64,000 nucleotides of DNA, from contig NZ_FNVT01000006.1 of NCBI RefSeq assembly GCF_900108335.1, forward strand, positions 186,001 to 250,000, given 5' to 3'. Positions 49,703 to 57,898 of this stretch are shown here, one piece after another. The DNA comes from Nonomuraea solani. Lineage in GTDB: Bacteria > Actinomycetota > Actinomycetes > Streptosporangiales > Streptosporangiaceae. The translations under genes were made by a program, and so were the position numbers. The notes beneath the pieces are model-generated. The model worked only from the letters and a program-made list of their open reading frames with translations, was not told where the DNA came from and did no database searches. Every line of letters starts with the position of its first letter. Within the stretch, counting starts at the first letter, position 1.

Positions 49703-49790
49703 GAAGCATCGCCTTCCTCCTGGTGGCGGCGTGATGGCCGAGGCGCCCATAGGGGGTTGAGATCGTGGAGCCGCCGGGCTGCCCGGCCCG

Positions 49791-50138
49791 CTAGCACCGC
49801 AGGGTGAGCATGCAGTAGAGGGCGCGAGCCTGCCTCTTGAAGTGCCGCTTGACCGTCGGATGGTTCCTGAAGTGGCCCCAGCCCTGCCGCGCGATGCTTT
49901 CGAGCCTGCTCCACAGAGCCGCGCCGCCGACCTTCATGACCTTCCAGCAGAGCTCGTACCTCTTCCAACCGGACTTGAACCGCTTGCAGATCTCACCGGG
50001 CTTCGGCTTGACGTGGACGATCACCGGTTGGACCACCGTCGTGACCGGCGCGGCGGTCGCGGCCTGGGTCAGAGCCGGGGACGCGAGAACCGCGATGATG
50101 GTCAGTAACCCCACTACCAGCGTCTTCAGGGAGCGCAT
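49791..50138 (-). CDS. Small secreted basic cysteine-containing protein
   Basis: The 115-residue product (ATG 50138 with GAGGAGAA upstream) has a signal peptide (LKTLVVGLLTIIAVLASPALTQA). The mature part is basic and has five cysteines (EICKRFKSGWKRYELCWKV near the start of the mature part; ALYCMLTLRC at the end). It ends 81 bases downstream of the adenylyltransferase gene and could belong to that operon. Function unknown; a secreted toxin-like or inhibitor role is possible but unsupported. Confidence 0.65.
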   Translation of the reverse strand: MRSLKTLVVGLLTIIAVLASPALTQAATAAPVTTVVQPVIVHVKPKPGEICKRFKSGWKRYELCWKVMKVGGAALWSRLESIARQGWGHFRNHPTVKRHFKRQARALYCMLTLRC

Positions 50139-50219
50139 GTGCCGTTCTCCTCTCATTCGGTGTGAGAGAGAACGTAGGAGCGAGAGCGTTGAGGATCCGT
50201 TGACGCTCGGTTGAGCGGG

Positions 50220-51326
50220 TCACGAACCGCAGGTGAGACAGCCGGGCCGCCGCGGGATCGCTCGTGACCGGATCTCCAGCGGCCAGAAGTCCACCTCGCA
50301 CCACCGGCCGCCGAGCGCCGGCGGAAGCCCGCCGAGAATGCGGATGGCCTCCCAGGCCAGTATGTTGCCGACGAGCCCGCACAGCGCGCCCATCGCGCCC
50401 GCCTTCTCCCGCTTGCCCACGACGGTCTCCATGCCGTCCCGGCCGTGGTCGGCGAACGTCTCGGCGCGGACGCAGGCCCAGCAGGCGGTCTGCCCGGGGA
50501 TGATCGAAGTGCCCAGGACGCCGATGTGGTAGGCGTACCCGGTGCCCATGATGTGGGGGATCTTCGGCCGGCAGGCCTCGCTCACCCAGTCCGACACGTC
50601 GTTGGGGGTGGGCAGGTCGGCGGCGTTGACGACGACGTCCGCGCCCGCCACGACGTCCGCGAGGTCGGCGGCGCCGCCGATGCGGCGGTCGACGCTCTCG
50701 ACCTCGATGTACGGATTGACCTCGCGCAGCCGGGCGGCCGCCACGTCCACCTTGGGCGCGCCCACGTCGGCGATCCGGAACAGCACCTGCCGGGTGAGGT
50801 TCGAGGCTTCGACCCGGTCGAAGTCGCAGAGGCGGATGCGCCCGACGCCCGCGCCGGCCAGCGAGAGCGCCACCCATCCGCCGAGCCCGCCGATCCCGCA
50901 GACCACGGCGGTCGAGCCGTCGAGCCGCCGCTGCAGGCCGGCGCCGCTCGTTTCCGGCGACCAGCCCTCGTCGCAGAAGTCCTGGAACAACCGCAGTTGC
51001 CGGTCGTAGAATTCGGCGCGCGCCGCGCCCAAAAGACGGAATTCGCGCTCGGGGGCGGCGCTCCTGCTCAACAGCCGCTCATCGGCCAGGATTTGCACGA
51101 CTTCCGCCACCCGCGCCGGCGCGTCCGGGTCGTCACCGAAGGTCAGCGCGCCGATCTCGGCGAGTGTGCGGGTGCCGTCGAGAAGGGCCACCACGTCTTT
51201 CACGAAATCATCGCAGGCGAATCTTTTCACCGTCCGGTCGGCCAGGCACAGGAACAGCAGCGTGCCGCCGTCCGCCTGCACGATGACGCTGTCGCGCAAG
51301 CGCGGGCGCGCAGCGGTGTCCGCCAC
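50220..51326 (-). CDS. ThiF/MccB-type adenylyltransferase with N-terminal peptide-recognition-like domain
   Basis: The 368-residue enzyme starts at GTG with GAGGAGG upstream. Residues about 12-95 look like a PqqD-type/RRE winged helix. The E1-like domain has VVCGIGGLGGWVALSLA (ATP-binding), CDFDRVEASNLTRQVLFR with the conserved Asp-Arg set, and VVNAADLP. Zinc ligands are Cys282/Cys285 in ACWACVR and Cys363/Cys366 in GCLTCGS. Length and zinc pairs match MccB, which adenylates the C-terminal Asn of the microcin C precursor. A 28-codon ORF ending in Asn lies 70 bases upstream. Alternative: another RiPP- or cofactor-related ThiF enzyme. Confidence 0.82.
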   Translation of the reverse strand: MADTAARPRLRDSVIVQADGGTLLFLCLADRTVKRFACDDFVKDVVALLDGTRTLAEIGALTFGDDPDAPARVAEVVQILADERLLSRSAAPEREFRLLGAARAEFYDRQLRLFQDFCDEGWSPETSGAGLQRRLDGSTAVVCGIGGLGGWVALSLAGAGVGRIRLCDFDRVEASNLTRQVLFRIADVGAPKVDVAAARLREVNPYIEVESVDRRIGGAADLADVVAGADVVVNAADLPTPNDVSDWVSEACRPKIPHIMGTGYAYHIGVLGTSIIPGQTACWACVRAETFADHGRDGMETVVGKREKAGAMGALCGLVGNILAWEAIRILGGLPPALGGRWCEVDFWPLEIRSRAIPRRPGCLTCGS

Positions 51327-51396
51327 GGGGAGGCCTCCTCAGGGCATGGGTGAAGCACGATTGCCGCACCCACGTGAAGCTACCCGAGCGGAAGGT

Positions 51397-51483
51397 TCAG
51401 TTTCCATTGGAGTTCGATGCCGTAACGGCACCGACACGCAGCGGGACTTCTTCCACCTTCACCATCGCCGGGCGTCGTTTCAT
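51397..51483 (-). CDS. 28-residue peptide ORF ending in Asn, candidate microcin C-like precursor
   Basis: An ATG at 51483 is preceded by GAGGAGAAAGG, one of the best ribosome-binding sites in the window. The frame reads MKRRPAM at the N terminus, an acidic middle (KVEEVPLRV) and the C terminus TASNSNGN, then TGA at 51397-51399. A C-terminal Asn is the site adenylated by MccB in microcin C (MccA ends in NAN). The next gene is the MccB-like ThiF enzyme. Identity as precursor is inferred from the strong RBS, position and last residue; the peptide is longer than the seven-residue MccA but long MccA-like precursors are known. Confidence 0.6.
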   Translation of the reverse strand: MKRRPAMVKVEEVPLRVGAVTASNSNGN

Positions 51484-51570
51484 TGAGATCCTTTCTCCTC
51501 GGACATTATTACGCGCATATCATGTCGAGCGCCGGGCTATTTGACAAAGGGATCTACTTGGACATGCGTT

Positions 51571-52410
51571 TCAAGAAAACCCGTCCAGGTCCCGGACGGC
51601 CTGGTCGAGATCGTCGGCCACGCCGCGCCGCAGCAGCCTGGCGAAAAGCCCCGTGTCGGTGGGGCCCAGCCGGCGGATCAGGGCGGCCCGTTCGCGGAGT
51701 TGCGCCCGGACGTCCTCGACGATCACCTCCGGCCGGCCCGTCCAGCCGTAGGCGTCCAGGAACCGGCGCAGCCTGGCGGGCCGCGCGTCGAACTCGGTGA
51801 ACCCCTCCGAGGCGGCCACATGGCGGGCGTGCAGCGGCACCCAGCACAGCGCCACCGACGCCACGTCCGAGTCCACCGTGGTCGGACCGGCGAAGTCCCA
51901 GTCGAAGAAGCCGGTCAGCCGCCCGTCCTGGTGGGCGGCGTTGAACGGGCTCGCGTCGTTGTGCCCGATGACCAGCCCCGGCGCCCAGCGCCGGCCGCCG
52001 CGCCAGCGCGCGTCCGCGGAGGGCCGGAAATCGGCCACGACCTCGTGGTAGGACCGCAGCCACCGCGCCACCTGCACGAGCGTGTCCTCGGTACGGGTCC
52101 ACGGCGGCCACACCTGGGCGGCCCCCACGGTGTCGCCGTCCAGATATGTGAGGATCTCGCAGCCGTCATCGTCGACGCCCAGGACGCGGGGAGCCCCGTC
52201 GAACGCCTTGCCCTCCAGGTGCCGCAGCAGCTCGTGCACCGAGGGCGTCCACTCCCGCACCGGCCGCCGCACCGTGGCGCCCACCCGGACGGCGCCGCCG
52301 TCGTTCCCGCCGCCGAGCCTCACCCCCGCCATGAGCCGGAGAGGCTTGCGGGGCCGGTGCACCAGGATCGGGACGGCCCCGCCGGCCGAGGACGGTTCCA
52401 TGGCTTCCAT
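51571..52410 (-). CDS. APH-family (aminoglycoside phosphotransferase-like) kinase
   Basis: The 279-residue protein starts at ATG 52410 (GGGGAGGG upstream). It carries the phosphotransferase motif VIGHNDASPFNAA (Brenner HxDxxxxN-type) and FFDWDFAGP (metal-binding Asp), typical of the APH/choline kinase fold. The substrate is unknown; it lies just upstream of the candidate MccA/MccB genes, so self-protection by phosphorylating a toxic intermediate is possible but speculative. Other choices are antibiotic resistance or small-molecule kinase. Confidence 0.82.
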   Translation of the reverse strand: MEAMEPSSAGGAVPILVHRPRKPLRLMAGVRLGGGNDGGAVRVGATVRRPVREWTPSVHELLRHLEGKAFDGAPRVLGVDDDGCEILTYLDGDTVGAAQVWPPWTRTEDTLVQVARWLRSYHEVVADFRPSADARWRGGRRWAPGLVIGHNDASPFNAAHQDGRLTGFFDWDFAGPTTVDSDVASVALCWVPLHARHVAASEGFTEFDARPARLRRFLDAYGWTGRPEVIVEDVRAQLRERAALIRRLGPTDTGLFARLLRRGVADDLDQAVRDLDGFS

Positions 52411-52476
52411 GCGCCCTCCCCGAGATGCGCCCGTGGCCTTGCCGAACAGCGCGGCCCCACCATGGAATCTCGCATG

Positions 52477-52526
52477 GCGCCAGGTCCCGATCAACGTCGA
52501 AACGTGACCATGCCGGGACCTGGCGC
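52477..52526 (-). terminator. Long stem-loop between the GH39-like and APH genes
   Basis: GCGCCAGGTCCCG at 52477-52489 and its exact complement at 52514-52526 form 13-bp arms with a 24-base loop, 8 bases beyond the stop of the minus-strand hydrolase. It probably ends that transcript and insulates the downstream APH gene. Confidence 0.55.
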
Positions 52527-52534
52527 GGGAAAAA

Positions 52535-54328
52535 CTACACCGTACGGAGCTTCTCCGCCGGGATGGTCTGACGGGTGATCGTCGGGCTCGACCAGTGGAG
52601 CTGGGCGATGGCGTCGTAGCCGCCGTCGTAGTACTCCATCTTGATGTCGTGCGCCCCGGCCGTCAGCGCCACCTGGCCGCTGTCGTCACGCTTGGAGTGG
52701 TCGGTCCAGTTGTCCACGACCACCTTGCCGTCCACCCAGAGCCGCACGCCGTCGTCGCTCGTCGTGATGAACGTGTACGTCTCGGCGCGGTCGGCGATCA
52801 CCTTGCCCGTCCAGCGCACGCTGAACGAGTCCGGGCCCACGGCCGGGTCGGGCGCGGCCGAGCCCCAGTCGAAGTCCACACGCGGGTCGACCCGGGTCAC
52901 CTTGGGGTCGGTCAGGTCGGCGTTGTCGAAGTAGGTCGCCGTCAGGCCCTGCTGCGTGGTGGCCTGCGGTTCGATGACCAGCGTGGTGACCGAGGCCGCG
53001 GGCAGCGTGAGCGTGCCCTTGCCGCCCGCGACGGAGGCGGTGCCGGCGGCGTGCGGCTTCCAGGCGTCGGCGGTGCTCTGCCAGACCGCGACGGTGCCCG
53101 CCGTCAGGCCGGTGAACGTGAGCGTGGTGTCCAGCGGCTCGTCGGCGACGTTGACGAGGACGACGTTCTTGCCGCCGTCGGAGGCGAACACGTGCAGGCG
53201 GTCGTTGTCGGCCGTGGCCTCGACCATCGTCTTGCCGAACGACCTGAACAGGTTCTCGCCGGTGAACATGCCGATGCCGTGGTAGATGGGCAGGGGCTCG
53301 TTGCGCGGGACGCCGCCCTCGCCCTTGGTGCTGGTCAGGCCGAGCTGGCCGTTCTTGTCGCCGTACTGGTAGGCGGCGGCGCCGGCGTGCAGGATCTGGC
53401 CGAGCGCGGCCGCGCCCCACAGGGTGTTGAAGTGCTTCAGCGTGCGATCGCCGGTGGGGTCGTTGAAGTCGGAGTTGAACTCGCCGATCTGGATGTCGAT
53501 CTTGCGGCCGAGCACCGACTCCGCGAGGGCGCTCACCTCCTTGAGCTCGGTCTCGTAGGCGCGGATGACCGGCCCGAGCAGGTTCTCGTCGGTGTCCTCC
53601 TCGAAGCCGTTGCCGTAGTCGTGGTAGTCGAGGAAGTCGACGCGGGCGCCCGATCCCTCAAGGAACGTCCTGATGTACGGGTGGTCGTTCCAGGCCGTGG
53701 CCGGGCCGCCGACGCGTACCGCCGAGTCCTTGGCGTCCAGCGCGTCGGTGATCATGTTGAACCGGCGGCTGTACTCGGCCGCCGGCATTTCCGGCTTCTG
53801 CGGCGTACAGGTGCAGTTGAGCTCGTTGCCCAGGATGAACCGCCGGACCGGCGTGCCGGAGGCGGCGAAGTGCTCGTAGAGCGCGACCGCGTCGTCGCGG
53901 TTCGTCTCGGCGCTCTGGCGGCCGTCGACCTGGAGGATGACCACCGGTTCTGCGCCCAGGTCGCGGATGGCCGCGATCCAGGCGTCGCCCGTGATGGTCC
54001 GGTCGCACTCCCAGCCGCCGCAGATGATCGGGCTGCTGTGGTCGCCGGGCGTCTGGTAGTGCAGCTCGATGCGCATGCGGCCGGCCTTCAGCGCGCGCAC
54101 GGCCTCACGGTGTTCGGGGTCGTTGGTGATGTAGGACTGCTCGCCGTACCCGGTGATGCCGATGCCGTAGTCGGTGGCGGACAGCGTACGGATGGGCTTG
54201 GTGAAGTCGACCGACACGGCCGCGGGTGCGGCGGCCTGTGCCTGCGCCCCCGTCGGCCAGATCGCGACGGTGGCGGCCAGTCCGCCCGCGAGGGCGGCGC
54301 TCAGCGCCCGGCGCGCTAATGCAGTCAT
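52535..54328 (-). CDS. Secreted glycoside hydrolase (GH39/clan GH-A-like) with C-terminal PA14 domain
   Basis: The 597-residue protein starts at ATG 54328 (AGGAG upstream) with a signal peptide (cleavage near AQAQA). The catalytic barrel (about 35-370) has FILGNELNCTC with the NE acid/base motif and DIQIGEFNSDFND with the likely nucleophile Glu, followed by a beta domain (DTTLTFTGLTAGTVAVW, VTTLVIEP). Residues about 460-595 form a PA14-type domain (LTATYFDNADLTDP, FITTSDDGVRLWVDG, KMEYYDGGYDAIAQLHW) for sugar binding. Substrate unknown. Confidence 0.82.
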   Translation of the reverse strand: MTALARRALSAALAGGLAATVAIWPTGAQAQAAAPAAVSVDFTKPIRTLSATDYGIGITGYGEQSYITNDPEHREAVRALKAGRMRIELHYQTPGDHSSPIICGGWECDRTITGDAWIAAIRDLGAEPVVILQVDGRQSAETNRDDAVALYEHFAASGTPVRRFILGNELNCTCTPQKPEMPAAEYSRRFNMITDALDAKDSAVRVGGPATAWNDHPYIRTFLEGSGARVDFLDYHDYGNGFEEDTDENLLGPVIRAYETELKEVSALAESVLGRKIDIQIGEFNSDFNDPTGDRTLKHFNTLWGAAALGQILHAGAAAYQYGDKNGQLGLTSTKGEGGVPRNEPLPIYHGIGMFTGENLFRSFGKTMVEATADNDRLHVFASDGGKNVVLVNVADEPLDTTLTFTGLTAGTVAVWQSTADAWKPHAAGTASVAGGKGTLTLPAASVTTLVIEPQATTQQGLTATYFDNADLTDPKVTRVDPRVDFDWGSAAPDPAVGPDSFSVRWTGKVIADRAETYTFITTSDDGVRLWVDGKVVVDNWTDHSKRDDSGQVALTAGAHDIKMEYYDGGYDAIAQLHWSSPTITRQTIPAEKLRTV

Positions 54329-54498
54329 CGTGCTCCTGTCACAAGATCCTGAAAGATCCCGTGGATCATGACAGAAATTCATGACAATCGGGTGAAATCA
54401 CATCAAGTCGGCCGGGACCCCTCCCGGAGCCTGTCGGGTACTCCTGGGGCACCGGCCCTCCCCCCGGCGCCGGTGCCCCTAGCGATGGGAGACCCGAC

Positions 54499-54966
54499 AT
54501 GCGCAGGCTCCTTCCCGTGCTCGCGCTGTGCGCCCTGGCGGGTTGCGGCTCACCGGCGCCCGCGCCGCCGGCGGCCGCCCCCTCGAACACGCCCGCCACG
54601 AGTACGCCGGCCGCCACCCCGACCCCGGCCCCGACGCCCACTTCAACCCCGTCGCCCTCTCGTAAGCCCACCACCAAGGTCAAGGACTGCTACGACGCGG
54701 ACTGCCTGCTGAAGCTGTCCAGGCCGGTCACGATCCGGCTGAACGCCAAGAAGTTCTACTACCCGAAGTTCGAGATCGTGGCCGTCAGCGCGAAGACGAT
54801 CACGTACGTCGTGGAGTACCCGCACGGAGGCGGCGCGCAGCAGGTGCTGGGCAAGGGCGGGAGTTCCGGTTTCGGGTTCCGCGACCGTCCCACGGTGGAG
54901 GTGACTCTGGTGTCGATCAGGAAGGGGCAGGCCCTGCTCTCCATCTCCCCGAGGAAGGACGGCTGA
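54499..54966 (+). CDS. Small lipoprotein with Pro/Thr-rich linker
   Basis: The 155-residue protein has a lipobox LAGC (Cys16), a Pro/Thr/Ala linker to about residue 60 and a folded part with a cysteine pair (VKDCYDADCLLKL) and KFYYPKFEIVAVS. It is 533 bases upstream of no recognised partner besides the secreted phosphatase-fold gene. No family recognised. Confidence 0.75.
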   Translation: MRRLLPVLALCALAGCGSPAPAPPAAAPSNTPATSTPAATPTPAPTPTSTPSPSRKPTTKVKDCYDADCLLKLSRPVTIRLNAKKFYYPKFEIVAVSAKTITYVVEYPHGGGAQQVLGKGGSSGFGFRDRPTVEVTLVSIRKGQALLSISPRKDG

Positions 54967-55060
54967 CGATTCCTCCGGCGGTCGGCGATCTGCCACGATT
55001 CGTACACGTGATCTTCACCGGCCTGGCCCACGCTGCACGAGGTCCTTGAAGGAGGCGCGC

Positions 55061-56608
55061 ATGCGTTGGCTCAAGTCGCTCGGGATAGCGATGATCGTCC
55101 TGATGACCGGCGTGGTTCCGGCGGCGGCGTCCTCCGCCGATGGCACGCTGACCATCGCCACGCCGGCCGTGCGCGGCGGCGAGCCGATCAAGGTGTCCTA
55201 CTCCACCCCTCGCCCTCACCCGGCCAACTGGCTCGGCCTCTACGCCGACCCCGGTGACGGCCCGGTGGACCAGAAGTTCGTCGGCCCCTCGCTGCGATGG
55301 GCCTACATCACCGCGGGAAGCGGTGAGGCCACGCTGCCGACCGGCGGATTGGAGCCCGGTGACTACATCGTCTTCGCGCTGGCGCAGGACGGCTACCAGT
55401 GGCTCGCCGAGCCGGTGAAGGTCCGGATCACGAGCGCCGCGCCGCCGCATTTCGTCGCCGACGCGTTCGACCTGCGCAACGCCCGCGCCCTCAGCGCGTA
55501 CGAGGCGAAGGTGGGAGGTCTGGTCCGCGGTGACACCGACGGGCTCACCTTCCGCAAGGCCGGCGGGCCCCACTGGGTCAACGTGTCGGCCGACGGCACC
55601 GTCACCGGGACTCCGGGCATGCGCGACGTGGTGCGCCCGGCGCCGCTGCGCGTCGAGGCGCGCAACGCGCGCGGCGAGACCGGCACGGCGACGATCGGGA
55701 TCGAGGTCCGCCCGCCGGGTGAGAGCCTGGTGCCCGACCTGAGGACGATGAGCTTCAACCTGTGGCACAGCGGGAGCCAGGTCACCGGCGGGCGCGAGAA
55801 GGAGCTGCGGTTCCTGCTCCAGTCCGACGTGGACGTCGTGGGTCTCCAGGAGACCTCGGCCGCCTCCACCCGCGAGCTGGCCGAGTCGCTGGGCTGGGAC
55901 TATCACCAGTCGGGCACCGACCTGGGCGTGATCAGCCGCTACCCGATCACCGAGCGCAAGGCGCCGGTGGCCGATGGGCCGCTGTCGGTGGCGACGAGGG
56001 TCCGGGTCAAGATCGGCGAACGGCAGGTCGTGGTGTGGAACGTGCACCTCGGCTACAACCCGTACGGCCCGTACGACGCGTGCTTCGGCAAGCTGACGCA
56101 GGACAGGCTGATGGCCAACGAGGAGCGCTCCGGCCGTACGCCCCAGATCAAGGCCATCCTGCGGGAGATGCACCCCGACCTGGCCAAGGCGTCGCGCACC
56201 CCGGTGCTGCTGACGGGCGACTTCAACGCCCCTTCCCACCTCGACTGGACCAAGGCCACCCACCGGTGCGGCTACACCGCCGTCCCGTGGCCGACCTCGG
56301 TGCTGCCCGCGCAGGCGGGGCTGCTGGACTCCTACCGGGTGGCGAACCCGAACCCGGTCACCGAGCCGGGAATCACCTGGTCGCCGATCTATCCGGTGTT
56401 CACCGGCGGCTACGGCCACGACTCGCACAAGGGCGAGCCCGAGCCGCAGGACCGGATCGACTTCGTCTATTACGCGGGCCCGCTCCGCGTCACCGAGTCG
56501 AAGACCCTGGTGGAGGGCACGCCGACGGCCGTGCCCAACCACCGCGACAACCTCTGGACCTCCGACCACGCGGCCGTCATGACCACGTTCAGCACGTCCC
56601 TGCTCTGA
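55061..56608 (+). CDS. Secreted endonuclease/exonuclease/phosphatase-fold protein
   Basis: The 515-residue protein starts at ATG 55061 (GAAGGAGG) with a signal peptide ending near AAASSA. After about 200 residues of Ig-like beta domains the EEP fold follows: LRTMSFNLWHSG, VVGLQETSA with the metal-binding Glu, DLGVISRYPI, VWNVHLGYNPYGP, PVLLTGDFNAPSH (Asp-x-Asn) and TSDHAAVMTTF (catalytic Asp-His). Such enzymes may hydrolyse extracellular DNA, phosphodiesters or sphingomyelin-like lipids. Confidence 0.9.
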   Translation: MRWLKSLGIAMIVLMTGVVPAAASSADGTLTIATPAVRGGEPIKVSYSTPRPHPANWLGLYADPGDGPVDQKFVGPSLRWAYITAGSGEATLPTGGLEPGDYIVFALAQDGYQWLAEPVKVRITSAAPPHFVADAFDLRNARALSAYEAKVGGLVRGDTDGLTFRKAGGPHWVNVSADGTVTGTPGMRDVVRPAPLRVEARNARGETGTATIGIEVRPPGESLVPDLRTMSFNLWHSGSQVTGGREKELRFLLQSDVDVVGLQETSAASTRELAESLGWDYHQSGTDLGVISRYPITERKAPVADGPLSVATRVRVKIGERQVVVWNVHLGYNPYGPYDACFGKLTQDRLMANEERSGRTPQIKAILREMHPDLAKASRTPVLLTGDFNAPSHLDWTKATHRCGYTAVPWPTSVLPAQAGLLDSYRVANPNPVTEPGITWSPIYPVFTGGYGHDSHKGEPEPQDRIDFVYYAGPLRVTESKTLVEGTPTAVPNHRDNLWTSDHAAVMTTFSTSLL

Positions 56609-56628
56609 CCTTCGCGGCCGGGCCGGGG

Positions 56629-56976
56629 TCAGGCGTTCCAGCGGCCGTCCGCCTGTGCGCGCTCGACCTCGGCCAGCCCGGCGGGCCGCATCCGGCCCGC
56701 CTGCCGCAGCCGCGCCACCCGGGCGATGTTCCGCGGCGACCAGGCACTGCGCGGGCGGCGCGGGGTGTAGCGCTGGAGGTAGGTGGCGGCGTCGCGGCTG
56801 CGCGTCAGCCCGTCGATCCAGCCGTAGCACAGCGCCTCTTCCAGAGCCTGCTCGTACGTGAGGCTCGTCGGCTCGGTCGTGCCCTTCTTCGCCAGCACCA
56901 CCCACACCTCCGCCGCCGAGTCGTGGTGGCCGGCCAGCCAGGTCCGCCACGCGGCGGCGTCGGTGAAGACGATCAC
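56629..56976 (-). CDS. YdeI/OmpD-associated family protein, C-terminally short
   Basis: The 115-residue product starts at GTG overlapping the VOC gene stop (GTGA). It has the family pattern AAWRTWLAGHHDSAAEVWVVLAKK (N-terminal), LTYEQALEEALCYGWIDGL and FTPR-like YTPRRPRSAWSPRNIARVARL. Family members normally continue for about 80 residues beyond DGRWNA, where this one stops, so it may be a truncated form or a remnant of a longer gene. Confidence 0.75.
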   Translation of the reverse strand: MIVFTDAAAWRTWLAGHHDSAAEVWVVLAKKGTTEPTSLTYEQALEEALCYGWIDGLTRSRDAATYLQRYTPRRPRSAWSPRNIARVARLRQAGRMRPAGLAEVERAQADGRWNA

Positions 56977-57401
56977 GAGTCCTCCTTCAGCGAGCCCAGG
57001 ATCCGCAGATAGTGCGGGTTGTACATCAGGCCCAGGACGTTGCCCCAGGGGTCGATCACGGAGGCGGTGATGAAGCCGAGGCCGCGGTCGCGCGGCGAGT
57101 CGTGCTCCTTCGCCCCCATCGCCACCAGCCGCTCCACGGTCGCGGGCACGTCGTCCACGTGCCAGTGGACCATGGCGCCGGCCGGGCCGGCGACCTTGCC
57201 GGGGTCGGGGGTCCTGGCCAGCTCGCCGCCGGCGTAGGAGCTGTGGATGAAGCCGAACTCGTGCTGGTAGTCGCCGATGCGCCACTCCATGTACGCCGGG
57301 GTGTCCATGTACGGCGGGATGCCGAGCAGTTCGGTGTACCAGCTCTTGGTCGCCTCGAAGTCGGGCGAGTAGAAGACGAGGGTGGAGAGTCCGCGCAGCA
57401 T
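56973..57401 (-). CDS. VOC family protein (glyoxalase/bleomycin resistance fold)
   Basis: The 142-residue protein has two beta-alpha-beta modules of the vicinal-oxygen-chelate fold: GLSTLVFYSPDFEATKSWYTELLG and AGAMVHWHVDDVPATVERLVAMG, ending ASVIDPWGNVLGLMYNPHY. A catalytic metal set is incomplete, so a lyase, isomerase or binding role is open. It is divergent from another VOC gene across a perfect 10-bp inverted repeat. Confidence 0.85.
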   Translation of the reverse strand: MLRGLSTLVFYSPDFEATKSWYTELLGIPPYMDTPAYMEWRIGDYQHEFGFIHSSYAGGELARTPDPGKVAGPAGAMVHWHVDDVPATVERLVAMGAKEHDSPRDRGLGFITASVIDPWGNVLGLMYNPHYLRILGSLKEDS

Positions 57402-57443
57402 GTCCGATTCCTCTCTTGTGGTTGTGAGACCATCCTCCTCCTC

Positions 57444-57468
57444 AAAGTGCTCACCAATTGAGCACTTT
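57444..57468. promoter_or_regulatory. Perfect 10-bp inverted repeat between divergent VOC genes
   Basis: AAAGTGCTCA and TGAGCACTTT are separated by CCAAT, 43 bases before the minus-strand VOC start and 32 bases before the plus-strand one. A shared regulator (ArsR, HxlR or MarR size) could bind it and control both genes. Confidence 0.7.
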
Positions 57469-57499
57469 AAATTCGCCTCCTCAACCTGATAGTGGAGGG

Positions 57500-57898
57500 A
57501 TGCGATCGACGCCCCTGCTCCAGAAGATCGACGCCGTCACCGTCCCCGTTCCCGACCTCGACAGCGGGCTGCGGTTCTATCGGGACCTGCTCGGGCACGA
57601 GCTGCTGTGGCGCAACGACCGCCTGGGGCAGGCGGGGCTCGGCCTGCCCGGCGGCGATACGGAGATCGTCCTGGCGACCGGCCTGACCCTGGCGCCGGCG
57701 TGGCTGGTGGCGTCGGCCGGCGAGGCCGCCGCCGAGGTCGTCGCCGCGGGCGGCCGGATGGTCGCCGAGCCGGTGGACATCCCCGTGGGCCGGGTGGCTG
57801 TCGTGGCCGACCCCTTCGGCAACGAGCTGGTGCTGGTCGATCTGTCGAAGGGCCGCTACGTGACCGCCCCCGACGGGACGGTCACGGGCGTCGAGTGA
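57500..57898 (+). CDS. VOC family protein
   Basis: The 132-residue protein has DAVTVPVPDLDSGLRFYRDLLG and GRVAVVADPFGNELVLVDLSKG, typical of single-domain glyoxalase-like proteins. Start at ATG 57500 with GGAGG upstream. Convergent with the ABC ATPase gene with no base between the stops. Confidence 0.85.
   Translation: MRSTPLLQKIDAVTVPVPDLDSGLRFYRDLLGHELLWRNDRLGQAGLGLPGGDTEIVLATGLTLAPAWLVASAGEAAAEVVAAGGRMVAEPVDIPVGRVAVVADPFGNELVLVDLSKGRYVTAPDGTVTGVE

Noticed and set aside
50233..51353. Plus-strand frames opposite the ThiF gene
   Set aside because: Repeats of Arg/Pro/Ser without motif; the minus-strand adenylyltransferase explains the coding signal.
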